A stretch of 5,564 bases of DNA from Candidatus Cloacimonadota bacterium (GCA_017998585.1 JAGOCT010000138.1:1-5564); one strand, 5' to 3'; positions 1 to 5,564 are shown, counted from the stretch's first letter. Numbers and translations: made by a program. The notes: generated by a model from the sequence alone, not told the origin.

Positions 1-315
1 TTTTTCAATATCATGAGCAGTTTTAATAAAGGGGTTGCCTGAATTGACCGGTCCGTCTTCTTTATAGATGACATCAGCACCAAAGGCTTCTGTTTCAACC
101 GGTGCATAGAAGAAACTATAATAACAGTCATTTCTGTATTTGATTTTCATTTTAATCTGAGCTTCAGCCAGGCGTTCAGCGGAAGCATAATAATATTTGA
201 GTGACATTTTCAGCTCTTTTGCTCCCTGCATGGAAGTCAGCAGAAAAAGGGGCACTCTGTCTGGTTCTTTATGGCTTAAACTGGTCAATACCCTTTGCAT
301 GGAATTCATCGTCAT
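1..315 (-). CDS. UroD/MtaA/CmuA-family corrinoid methyltransferase, N-terminal part (runs off left edge)
   Basis: This is the first 105 codons of a protein whose C-terminal part lies beyond the window; the frame is open to base 1. The N-terminus shows the family pattern: RVL..L..KEPDRVP at residues 8-21, then GAKEL.MS (31-38), a helix with AERLAEAQ (46-53), YRNDCYYSFFYAPVETEAFGADV (60-82) and EDGPVNSG.P (86-95). This is the MtaA/CmuA branch of the uroporphyrinogen decarboxylase fold, whose members move methyl groups between a corrinoid protein and a thiol, a pterin or a methylated substrate in the cytoplasm. True UroD (haem synthesis) is less likely because the gene follows a corrinoid-protein gene. 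The start at 315 is chosen because its ATG overlaps the upstream TGA (ATGA) and sits 4 nt after AGGAGGGG. ATGs at codons 3 and 6 are weaker alternatives. The zinc ligands expected further along cannot be checked here, so the methyl donor and acceptor are unknown. Confidence 0.85.
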   Translation of the reverse strand, partial: MTMNSMQRVLTSLSHKEPDRVPLFLLTSMQGAKELKMSLKYYYASAERLAEAQIKMKIKYRNDCYYSFFYAPVETEAFGADVIYKEDGPVNSGNPFIKTAHDIEK

Positions 316-938
316 TTGTCCCCTCCTGTCATTTTCTGAACTATTTCAACCGCATCCTGTGCACTGTTACCCATCGCATCAGCTCCGACGGATTTCCACA
401 ATTCCTGGTCAAAACGAAAAGGCGCTCCCCCGACAATGATTTTTACATCTACATCTGACAATGCTTTTTTAAGTTCTTTTACCCTGAGCGCAGATGAAAG
501 CATTAAAACGGAGACCAGGAGAATTTTTATCTGATCTTTTTTAACTGCTTCAACTAACTCATTGACGCTTTTCCCCCCATAATCAATGACAGAAAACCCA
601 TTAAGTCTGAGAAATGAGTAAACAATTCTTTTGCCTAAAAAATGATAATCTTCCAAAACAGCAATAGCAATCTCTGATTCCTCATCTTGTTCATAAAAAA
701 AGTCTTTTAATTCGCTGTTGATTATCTCTTCACAGATTTTTCCACTCATATAGACTTGTGATAAGGCAACAGTTCCTTCTTCCCATCCTTTACCCAGAAT
801 GTCAAGTGCCTCCCTCATGATATTTTCTATAAATTCCAGAGCTGTAATATCTTTCAGGGCATCTTTAAAGATTTGGAGGACTTTAATCCGATTGAGCTCG
901 AGTAAAGCCTCATAAAATGATTTTGTCATTTGATTCAT
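312..938 (-). CDS. Corrinoid (cobalamin-binding) methyl-carrier protein, MtaC/CmuC-like
   Basis: The 208-residue protein has the size and two-domain plan of small methyltransferase corrinoid proteins. Residues about 5-85 are the helical cap-type domain (ALDILGKGWEEGTVALSQVYMSG at 44-66 is the family pattern). Residues about 88-205 are the Rossmann-like B12 domain. The cobalt-ligand signature D-x-H-x-x-G is present as D97-Y-H99-F-L-G102, so His99 should be the lower axial ligand in base-off/His-on binding. The supporting S-x-L (S143-V-L145) and GG (170-171) motifs follow, and VGADAMGNSAQDAV closes the fold. In known systems such proteins carry the methyl group between a substrate-specific methyltransferase and a second methyltransferase. 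The next gene, overlapping by ATGA, is a MtaA/CmuA-type methyltransferase, so the two are co-translated partners. The ATG at 938 is preceded by AGGGGGG with 5-nt spacing; the ATG at codon 4 is too far from it. The substrate is not deducible. Confidence 0.92.
   Translation of the reverse strand: MNQMTKSFYEALLELNRIKVLQIFKDALKDITALEFIENIMREALDILGKGWEEGTVALSQVYMSGKICEEIINSELKDFFYEQDEESEIAIAVLEDYHFLGKRIVYSFLRLNGFSVIDYGGKSVNELVEAVKKDQIKILLVSVLMLSSALRVKELKKALSDVDVKIIVGGAPFRFDQELWKSVGADAMGNSAQDAVEIVQKMTGGDK
320..327 (-). promoter_or_regulatory. Shine-Dalgarno site of the UroD-type methyltransferase gene
   Basis: Read on the minus strand, AGGAGGGG lies inside the last codons of the corrinoid-protein gene, 4 nt before the ATG at 315 (6 nt if GGAGG is the core). 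It favours this start over the in-frame ATG at 309 and, with the ATGA overlap, suggests translational coupling. Confidence 0.75.
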
Positions 939-943
939 TTATA

Positions 944-950
944 CCCCCCT
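944..950 (-). promoter_or_regulatory. Shine-Dalgarno site of the corrinoid-protein gene, with a six-G run
   Basis: AGGGGGG on the minus strand, 5 nt before the ATG at 938. It fixes this start rather than the in-frame ATG at 929. The run of six G is longer than the usual GGAGG core. Confidence 0.7.
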
Positions 951-961
951 TATCTTTTTAA

Positions 962-990
962 AATCTAACTGATTTTTAAAGAAAAGTCAA
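962..990 (-). promoter_or_regulatory. Sigma-70-type promoter of the corrinoid/methyltransferase operon
   Basis: On the minus strand, a -35 box TTGACT (990-985) and a -10 box TAGATT (967-962) are separated by exactly 17 bp. Transcription would begin near 955, leaving a leader of under 20 nt before the ATG at 938. The leader is too short for a riboswitch, so any control is likely at initiation. The operon can therefore be transcribed separately from the sensor genes upstream. Confidence 0.65.
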
Positions 991-1019
991 ATAAAAATTC
1001 TATGTATTTTCAATAATAC

Positions 1020-1049
1020 TTGATAGATTTTTTAAAAGGAATTTATAAA
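1020..1049 (+). promoter_or_regulatory. Possible plus-strand promoter, back to back with the corrinoid promoter
   Basis: TTGATA (1020-1025) and TATAAA (1044-1049) are separated by 18 bp; each box matches the consensus at five of six positions. A transcript would start near 1056 and run towards the 3' end of the kinase gene, antisense to it if not stopped. No annotated gene lies downstream in this direction. In such AT-rich DNA a match of this quality can arise by chance, so confidence is low. Confidence 0.35.
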
Positions 1050-1180
1050 AAATAATGTTTATGGAGGATAAGGGTTTGAATAAGAAAGAAAAGAGAGTGA
1101 AAGAGAGAAGAAATATATAAAATTATAACATGAAGATGTTTATAGGTGTATTTTTATATAAAATATATTAGTGCTGTCGC

Positions 1181-1236
1181 TATGAGTCTATCTCATACAT
1201 AATCCGATCAAAAAATGAATACTTTTTTAATGAGAT
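1181..1236. repeat. Overlapping, mutually exclusive inverted repeats downstream of the kinase gene
   Basis: TATGAG (1181-1186) and CTCATA (1192-1197) form a perfect 6-bp stem with a 5-nt loop. The same central segment, read as ATCTCAT (1190-1196), is also perfectly complementary to ATGAGAT (1230-1236), a 7-bp stem whose loop contains an A6/T6 hairpin (1210-1228). The two pairings cannot form together. Neither is followed by a T-run, so neither is called a terminator. Confidence 0.45.
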
Positions 1237-1294
1237 CTGATTTACCAGTTTACCTCTGAAATGATGATGTTAAAACAGTTTTTATCAACTCAAA

Positions 1295-3487
1295 CTATTG
1301 TGAAGAATTTCCTTTCAGAATATCATAAACCATTTTGGAGAGTTTATGCAGGGTATAGGGCTTTTGAATAAAATGTCTGATTCCCAGACTCATGATTTCT
1401 TCAACCCGTTCATCCTTTTTAAACCCAGAGCATAAGAGTACTTTCACTTCCGGATTTAGCGCTTTTAGCTCAATAAATGTGTCTCTGCCGCTCTTTTTGG
1501 GCATTAGCATATCCAGAACGACCAGCTTGATATCATTCATTTTGTCTTTATAAATATCAAGTGCTTCTATACCGTCAGAAGCACACAGTACCTGATAATT
1601 GGATTCCAGCAGAATATCTTTGGCAATTTGCAAGATGACTGCCTCATCATCTACGATTAGAACAGTTTCCTGATTGCCTTTGTAGATGAGCTCTTTTTCC
1701 TCTTTTAACAGGATGATGGCATTTTCTGTTGCTAAATGTGGGAGATAAACGACCATATTTGTTCCTGCATTCAGCTCTGAAAAGATTTCAATAAATCCAT
1801 TATGTTGTTTGATAATGTTATAAACCATGGTAAGGCCAAGTCCGGTTCCTTTATCTTTGGCTTTGGTAGTAAAGAAAGGGTCAAATATCTTTTGCAGATT
1901 CTCTTTGCTGATTCCTATTCCGGTATCACTGACCGAAATTTTCCAGTAATTAATTTCCATTGCTTCAGGATGGGTCCGAATGAAATATTTGTCGGCATTG
2001 ATTTTCTCGAGAGAGAGTCTCAACACCCCACCCTGATTATCAGGTCTCATAATGGTCATGGAGTGGTAAGCATTGATACAAAGATTCAAAATAACCTGTT
2101 CTATTTGAGTCTGATCTGCTAGTGTAAGCGCTGGCTCAGGGAAGTATTGAACATCAATACTGACAGATTTGTCAAAGGTATTGCTGCTGATTTTACTGAC
2201 ATGTTTTAAGGATTGATTGAGATCAATTTTGCTGACATGAATTTCATGTTTGCGGGATAAGCTGAGAAACTGCTGAACCAAATCTTCAGCCCGATTGGTA
2301 GCATCTTCAATGGTTTGGGTATAGCGTTTTGCCTCTTCAATTGAGAAACTGGCTGAATGATAGAGTTTATGCTTGAATAGCGAAAGAGTGCCAATGATAC
2401 CACATAGAATGTTATTAAAATCATGAGCCAGACCACCGGCTAATGTGCCAATAGTATCCATTTTTTGAGCTTGCCTCAACTGTGCATCTTTTTTCTCGGT
2501 TTCCGTAACATCATCCATGCTGATGACTAAACCCTGTTCCTGATCAATTACAAGCGGGAATAGAAATATTTCGAAAAATTGATCTGGTTTATTGATATAG
2601 GATTCTCGATGCAAGCGGATAGGCGTATTATTTTTTAAGACTTCATTGCATATTTCTTTGTATTTGTTAAAGAAAGGTATTGAATCCCAAAGAATACTCT
2701 CATTCAGATCAGCTTTAACATCAAAAAATCTGGATACCTGACTGTTCCATTTCAAGATTTTGTATGAATTGTTGGTGGCAATAAGCAAGCCAGGCATCGA
2801 TTCTAAAATGCTTTTGGTGATTGAGATATTGTTTTTCAGGGCAAGGGTCATTTGGTTGAAATCTTTAGAAAGAATACCAATTTCATCATTGGAATAAATC
2901 GGTATTTGTTGATCCAGATTGCCTTCAGAAATGGAAGAAACACTATTAATCACATTCGTGAGTGGCTTTAAGACAATGAGTCTGATCAGATAATATAATA
3001 GAATTAATACAAGAATTACAATCATCAGACTGGATAAAAACATTTTTAACTGATAGATTCTTGCCTGTTGTACAGAGTCTGATAAATCGATAATGACTTC
3101 AACTTTACCAATAACAATCTTGTCAATTGTTAAATCTTCCTGAATAATGATGAAATTGTTTTTCTTATTGGCTACTTCGTTACTGGAAGGTGTGACAATA
3201 ATGCCAGTATTGTCATACACTCTTGCAGAGAGAATAGAAGGGGATTTCTGTAATTGAATGACATTACTTTCAAGCGTATAGTAGTCTTGCCGGTACAAGG
3301 GATTGACACTTAACTGAGCAAACATACGGGTAATCTCATTCCCTTTTTCTTTTTCTTTACGGATGAGTGTATTGTAATAAGATTTGATTAAAACAGCATT
3401 AATGAGAAATAATGAAAATAAAAGAATCAGTGTGATAAATGCAGTGATTTTTGTACTGAGCTTTAAATCATTAACATATTTTTTCAT
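1295..3487 (-). CDS. Membrane hybrid sensor histidine kinase (sensor-HAMP-PAS-HisKA-HATPase-REC)
   Basis: The 730-residue protein has membrane segments at about 12-34 and 149-170. They flank an outside sensor domain of roughly 115 residues, probably a Cache/PAS-like fold (SARVYDNTGIIVTPSS, 87-102). HAMP follows at about 168-221, then a PAS domain at about 225-330. HisKA has the H-box GLAHDFNNIL with phospho-acceptor His355. The ATPase domain has the N-box (N468, N472), DTGIG (521-525), FDPFFTT (535-541) and GTGLGL (547-552). The C-terminal receiver (about 607-727) keeps D613/D614, phospho-acceptor D659, S687 and K709, so both catalytic halves look intact. No DNA-binding or other output domain follows, so a separate Hpt protein or response regulator is expected; none is in the window. 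The start at 3487 is the only plausible ATG, with GGGGGAG just upstream. It begins 11 bp after the BMP-like gene and is almost certainly in its operon, suggesting that protein as its ligand-sensing partner. Confidence 0.95.
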   Translation of the reverse strand: MKKYVNDLKLSTKITAFITLILLFSLFLINAVLIKSYYNTLIRKEKEKGNEITRMFAQLSVNPLYRQDYYTLESNVIQLQKSPSILSARVYDNTGIIVTPSSNEVANKKNNFIIIQEDLTIDKIVIGKVEVIIDLSDSVQQARIYQLKMFLSSLMIVILVLILLYYLIRLIVLKPLTNVINSVSSISEGNLDQQIPIYSNDEIGILSKDFNQMTLALKNNISITKSILESMPGLLIATNNSYKILKWNSQVSRFFDVKADLNESILWDSIPFFNKYKEICNEVLKNNTPIRLHRESYINKPDQFFEIFLFPLVIDQEQGLVISMDDVTETEKKDAQLRQAQKMDTIGTLAGGLAHDFNNILCGIIGTLSLFKHKLYHSASFSIEEAKRYTQTIEDATNRAEDLVQQFLSLSRKHEIHVSKIDLNQSLKHVSKISSNTFDKSVSIDVQYFPEPALTLADQTQIEQVILNLCINAYHSMTIMRPDNQGGVLRLSLEKINADKYFIRTHPEAMEINYWKISVSDTGIGISKENLQKIFDPFFTTKAKDKGTGLGLTMVYNIIKQHNGFIEIFSELNAGTNMVVYLPHLATENAIILLKEEKELIYKGNQETVLIVDDEAVILQIAKDILLESNYQVLCASDGIEALDIYKDKMNDIKLVVLDMLMPKKSGRDTFIELKALNPEVKVLLCSGFKKDERVEEIMSLGIRHFIQKPYTLHKLSKMVYDILKGNSSQ

Positions 3488-3489
3488 GA

Positions 3490-3496
3490 CTCCCCC
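3490..3496 (-). promoter_or_regulatory. Shine-Dalgarno site of the kinase gene, unusually close to the start
   Basis: GGGGGAG on the minus strand lies in the 11-bp gap between the BMP-like stop and the kinase ATG, with 2 nt to the ATG (4 nt counted from the G run). The tight spacing suggests initiation by ribosomes ending the upstream gene. Confidence 0.6.
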
Positions 3497-3498
3497 GA

Positions 3499-4554
3499 TT
3501 AAGGAATAAGCGTTGGAACGATTAATATTCCCTGAATAATATCTGTTTCAATTTGTTTGAGCCTTTGAATCGTATCCGGATTAACATTTTCTTTTGTAAA
3601 GCTCATATTAGATAATCCAACTCCTTTTTCTTTTAATCCTAATTTGTAAGGCGTATTTGAAAATCCTTCAGAGAGGATTTTGCCAACAATCATATCAATC
3701 GCAATATCAAGGTTTTTCATCATGCTGGTGAGAATATAACCTTCTGCAAGATAATCCTGATCAGAATCTACACCAATGGCAAATTTTTTATTTTGTTTTG
3801 CAGAATTAAAGACGCCCATGCCAGATCCAGCTGCAACTTGATAGATGATATCTACATTTTCACTTTGATATAGTTGATCAGCAATTTTGTGAGCGACCTG
3901 TGGATTTGCGAAAGGAGAATTCGTCTTATCTGTGTCAGAAATATAACGAATAATTGGTTTGATTTCCGGATCGATATATGCTGCCCCACTCTTAAAGCCT
4001 TCATAAAAATCATTGATAATCGTAATATTGTCTGCTCCTAACATCGCCACTTTTTTGGTTTTCGATTCCATTGCACATAATGCACCAATGAGAAAGGAAC
4101 CTTCATTTTGTTTAAACTGAATAGAGGCCACATTCGGGTAATAATGCTTTGCCTGATCATCTATAATGATAAATTTAACCTGTGGATATTTTAATGCGAG
4201 AGAATCTACAGGATCAACCATGTGAAATCCCCCTCCCGCAATGATGATGTTCGCTTTTTTTGCAATCAGGCTTTCAATAACGCTTGCGTCGTCTTTATTC
4301 TCATCAGGTGCTTCATAGATAAAGTTAATCTGATGGTTTTTTTTGGCCAGTAACATGCCTTTAAACTGCATATCATTAAATGCTTTATCGCCCAGACCGC
4401 CATATCCTGTCGCTAATCCAAACAGAAGAGAATCTTGCTGAGAACGCTTTTCATCTCCTGATTTTCTGGATGACTTTAAACTTAACTGGTAACCGATCAA
4501 TACTAATAACAGAATGATGATTGCCACAATGATTATTCTATTTGTCCGGTTCAT
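3499..4554 (-). CDS. BMP/PnrA-family periplasmic ligand-binding protein, membrane-anchored
   Basis: The 351-residue protein has a short basic N-terminus, one hydrophobic segment (about 7-24), a polar linker, and a BMP (Bmp/Med/PnrA) domain from about 43 to the C-terminus. Family marks are GLGDKAFND (53-61), IIAGGGF (104-110), the QFKQNEGSFLIGALCA stretch (146-161), DFYEGFKSGAA (182-192), VAAGSGMGVF (240-249) and GVDSDQ (261-266). Characterised members bind purine nucleosides, usually as lipoproteins feeding an ABC transporter. Here the hydrophobic segment ends in IGYQLS with no lipobox cysteine, so the protein is probably held by an uncleaved signal anchor or released by a signal peptidase. 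No transporter permease or ATPase gene is next to it, but a sensor kinase follows 11 bp downstream, so a ligand-presenting sensor role is inferred. The ATG at 4554 is chosen for the GGAGGGG before it. A GTG at 4581 would start only a few bases after the predicted transcription start. Confidence 0.92.
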   Translation of the reverse strand: MNRTNRIIIVAIIILLLVLIGYQLSLKSSRKSGDEKRSQQDSLLFGLATGYGGLGDKAFNDMQFKGMLLAKKNHQINFIYEAPDENKDDASVIESLIAKKANIIIAGGGFHMVDPVDSLALKYPQVKFIIIDDQAKHYYPNVASIQFKQNEGSFLIGALCAMESKTKKVAMLGADNITIINDFYEGFKSGAAYIDPEIKPIIRYISDTDKTNSPFANPQVAHKIADQLYQSENVDIIYQVAAGSGMGVFNSAKQNKKFAIGVDSDQDYLAEGYILTSMMKNLDIAIDMIVGKILSEGFSNTPYKLGLKEKGVGLSNMSFTKENVNPDTIQRLKQIETDIIQGILIVPTLIP

Positions 4555-4557
4555 TTT

Positions 4558-4564
4558 CCCCTCC
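4558..4564 (-). promoter_or_regulatory. Shine-Dalgarno site that fixes the BMP-like gene start
   Basis: GGAGGGG on the minus strand, 3 nt before the ATG at 4554 (5 nt from the GGAGG core). It supports this start over an in-frame GTG at 4581 and an in-frame ATG at 4566 that overlaps the site itself. Confidence 0.75.
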
Positions 4565-4593
4565 ATGAACTCAATTTTCACTTATGTAGTCTG

Positions 4594-4622
4594 AATATAC
4601 TTTATTTTTTTTATTAAGTCAA
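4594..4622 (-). promoter_or_regulatory. Sigma-70-type promoter of the BMP-kinase operon
   Basis: On the minus strand, a -35 box TTGACT (4622-4617) and a -10 box TATATT (4599-4594) are separated by 17 bp, each one base from consensus. The predicted start near 4587 leaves a leader of about 30 nt to the ATG at 4554. The -35 box is identical to that of the corrinoid operon. Confidence 0.7.
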
Positions 4623-4641
4623 TGAATTTATTGTATTTATT

Positions 4642-4657
4642 TCAAAAAATCAAAAAA
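4642..4657. repeat. Tandem 8-bp repeat between divergent promoters
   Basis: TCAAAAAA occurs twice in direct succession (4642-4649, 4650-4657), between the -35 box of the BMP-kinase promoter and the proposed purL -35 box. It may be an A-tract that bends DNA or simply AT-rich sequence; no function is shown. Confidence 0.35.
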
Positions 4658-4665
4658 TTAAAAGA

Positions 4666-4694
4666 TTGACGAAAAATCATTATTATTTCATTAG
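4666..4694 (+). promoter_or_regulatory. Possible purL promoter
   Basis: TTGACG (4666-4671) is a good -35 box. No good -10 box lies at 16-18 bp: 17-bp spacing gives CATTAG, and TTCATT at 15 bp is only slightly better. The promoter may be activator-dependent or use another sequence, so only the general location is proposed. Confidence 0.3.
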
Positions 4695-4714
4695 GTTTTA
4701 AAAACAAAATAGAT

Positions 4715-4719
4715 AAGGA
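4715..4719 (+). promoter_or_regulatory. Shine-Dalgarno site of purL
   Basis: AAGGA ends 6 nt before the ATG at 4726. It lacks the long G-runs of the four minus-strand genes. Confidence 0.6.
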
Positions 4720-4725
4720 TTTACT

Positions 4726-5564
4726 ATGCAAGAGCCTGTAGTTGATTTAAAATTAGCTTTAGAGCATGGTCTGACAGAAGAAGAATACAATCTTGTTCTG
4801 AAGACAATTGGCAGAACTCCGAGTTTTACCGAACTGGGCATTATTTCTGTAATGTGGTCAGAACACGCAAGTTATAAAAATTCCATTAAATATCTGAAAA
4901 CACTTCCCAAGGATGGTCCTTTCATGCTATCCAAAGCAGGAGAAGAAAACGCTGGGGTGGTTGATATTGGAGATAATCTCGCTGTTTCTTTCAAAATAGA
5001 ATCACACAATCATCCATCAGCGGTTGAACCGTATCACGGTGCAGCAACCGGCGTTGGTGGGATTCTCAGAGACATTTTTACTATGGGTGCCCGTCCGGTT
5101 TGTGCGTTGAATTCGCTCAGATTTGGCAATCCGGAAGATCCTCAGGTTAAACATCTCATCAAAGGAGTCGTTGAAGGAATTGCTGATTATGGTAACTGCT
5201 TCGGCGTACCAACGGTTGGCGGAGAAGTTTACTTTGAAGATGCATATAGCGGAAATCCATTGGTAAATGCAATGGCAGTAGGAATTTTGGAACATAACAA
5301 TCTGATGTCTGCTGCTGCAAAAGGACCTGGTAACTATGTGGTATATGTAGGGGCGAAAACTGGTCGTGATGGTATTCATGGTGCTACTTTTGCCAGTACA
5401 GATTTGACTCAGGAATCTGAAGAAAAAAGAACAGCTGTTCAGGTGGGTGATCCTTTTATGGAGAAACTCCTTCTGGAAGCTACTCTGGAAGTCATTCAGA
5501 AGAAACTGGTCGTTGGTATTCAGGATATGGGTGCAGCAGGACTTACCTGCTCCAGCAGTGAAAT
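4726..5564 (+). CDS. purL: Phosphoribosylformylglycinamidine synthase subunit PurL, N-terminal part (runs off right edge)
   Basis: The first 279 residues of PurL, which makes FGAM from FGAR, ATP and glutamine-derived ammonia in purine synthesis. The N-terminal helix leads into [25 protein letters not shown] (29-53) with the conserved histidine H47. [33 protein letters not shown] (92-124) is the ATP/substrate-binding core. Later GVPTVGGEV (160-168), [10 protein letters not shown] (215-224), [14 protein letters not shown] (239-252) and [15 protein letters not shown] (265-279) all match the family. The N-terminus begins directly with the PurL linker region, with no PurS-like domain as in the large single-chain enzyme. 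It is therefore most likely the small PurL (about 730-750 residues when complete), needing separate PurQ and PurS. The residue after H47 is alanine where many PurLs have cysteine (WSEHC). The ATG at 4726 is supported by AAGGA 6 nt upstream. It is divergent from the sensor operon and functionally unrelated as far as can be seen. Confidence 0.96.
   Translation, partial: MQEPVVDLKLALEHGLTEEEYNLVLKTIGRTPSFTELGIISVMWSEHASYKNSIKYLKTLPKDGPFMLSKAGEENAGVVDIGDNLAVSFKIESHNHPSAVEPYHGAATGVGGILRDIFTMGARPVCALNSLRFGNPEDPQVKHLIKGVVEGIADYGNCFGVPTVGGEVYFEDAYSGNPLVNAMAVGILEHNNLMSAAAKGPGNYVVYVGAKTGRDGIHGATFASTDLTQESEEKRTAVQVGDPFMEKLLLEATLEVIQKKLVVGIQDMGAAGLTCSSSE

Larger units (their letters stand above)
939..1294. 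other. 356-bp AT-rich intergenic region between the kinase and corrinoid genes
   Basis: No convincing protein gene lies here. From left to right it holds the corrinoid gene's ribosome binding site and promoter, a back-to-back plus-strand promoter candidate (1020-1049), a GGAGG followed by a 14-codon TTG-started frame and a purine-rich tract (1082-1113, a single pyrimidine), a weak A/T-rich hairpin (1124-1144) and overlapping inverted repeats (1181-1236). No classic GC-rich hairpin with a T-run follows the kinase stop, so the end of the sensor transcript is unclear and readthrough into the methyltransferase operon is possible. Confidence 0.7.

Noticed and set aside
197..458. Two overlapping plus-strand open frames of 80 and 85 codons
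   Set aside because: They lie antisense to the methyltransferase and corrinoid genes, have no domain-like composition, and both opposite frames have clear family matches.
939..1060. Cobalamin riboswitch before the corrinoid gene
   Set aside because: The predicted leader is under 20 nt and no B12-box-like conserved segment is visible in the spacer.
1207..1237. Intrinsic terminator for the sensor operon (A6/T6 hairpin flanked by GATC)
   Set aside because: The stem consists only of A-T pairs and no T-run follows it on the minus strand, so it is unlikely to terminate.
1802..2122. Plus-strand open frame of 106 codons
   Set aside because: It is antisense to the ATPase domain of the histidine kinase, whose motifs are intact; a shadow frame.
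2206..2436. Minus-strand open frame of 76 codons
   Set aside because: It is a different frame inside the HisKA region of the kinase, with no ribosome binding site of note.
4555..4581. Upstream GTG start extending the BMP-like protein by nine residues
   Set aside because: GGAGGGG directly precedes the ATG at 4554, the extension would encode the ribosome binding site, and the GTG lies only about 6 nt after the predicted transcription start.
4672..4725. Purine riboswitch before purL
   Set aside because: The region is too short and AT-rich, with no three-way junction stems or conserved loops visible.
5017..5379. Minus-strand open frame of 120 codons
   Set aside because: It is antisense to the highly conserved core of purL.
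1..5564. CRISPR array, insertion sequence, tRNA or rRNA gene
   Set aside because: No regularly spaced repeats, transposase-like frame, terminal inverted repeats or structural RNA-like segments were seen.

Overview
The window carries five protein-coding genes from an AT-rich bacterium. Four lie on the minus strand and the fifth, purL, diverges from them at the right edge. The gene content (a corrinoid protein paired with a MtaA/CmuA-type UroD-fold methyltransferase) points to an anaerobe with corrinoid-dependent one-carbon metabolism. The promoters look like ordinary sigma-70 promoters (TTGACT, 17 bp, TAtatt-like) and the ribosome binding sites are G-rich. These features suit a low-GC anaerobic lineage such as Clostridia or a Cloacimonadota-like group, but the sequence alone does not settle the taxon.

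Layout, in minus-strand transcription order. (1) 4554-3499 encodes a PnrA/BMP-family ligand-binding protein with an N-terminal membrane segment and no lipobox cysteine. (2) 3487-1295, only 11 bp downstream, encodes a 730-residue hybrid sensor histidine kinase (two membrane segments, HAMP, PAS, HisKA, HATPase, C-terminal receiver). The two probably form one operon behind a good promoter at 4594-4622. (3) A 356-bp gene-free, AT-rich spacer (939-1294) holds a near-consensus promoter for the next operon (962-990), a back-to-back promoter candidate on the plus strand, a purine-rich tract and a pair of mutually exclusive inverted repeats. (4) 938-312 encodes a corrinoid (B12-binding) methyl-carrier protein. 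(5) 315-1 encodes the first 105 residues of a UroD/MtaA/CmuA-family methyltransferase, overlapping the corrinoid gene by ATGA; it runs off the left edge. On the plus strand, 4726-5564 encodes the first 279 residues of PurL (FGAM synthase), which runs off the right edge.

Inferred cooperation: the BMP-like protein probably presents a small ligand, possibly a nucleoside judging by its family, to the adjacent kinase, rather than feeding a transporter, since no ABC transporter genes are present. The kinase passes phosphate to its own receiver domain, and the final output protein is not in the window. The corrinoid protein and the UroD-type methyltransferase would form the methyl-carrier and methyl-transfer parts of a substrate demethylation system. 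The closeness of the sensor pair to this system suggests, but does not prove, that the sensor governs it. PurL is a housekeeping purine gene and marks the edge of this accessory block.
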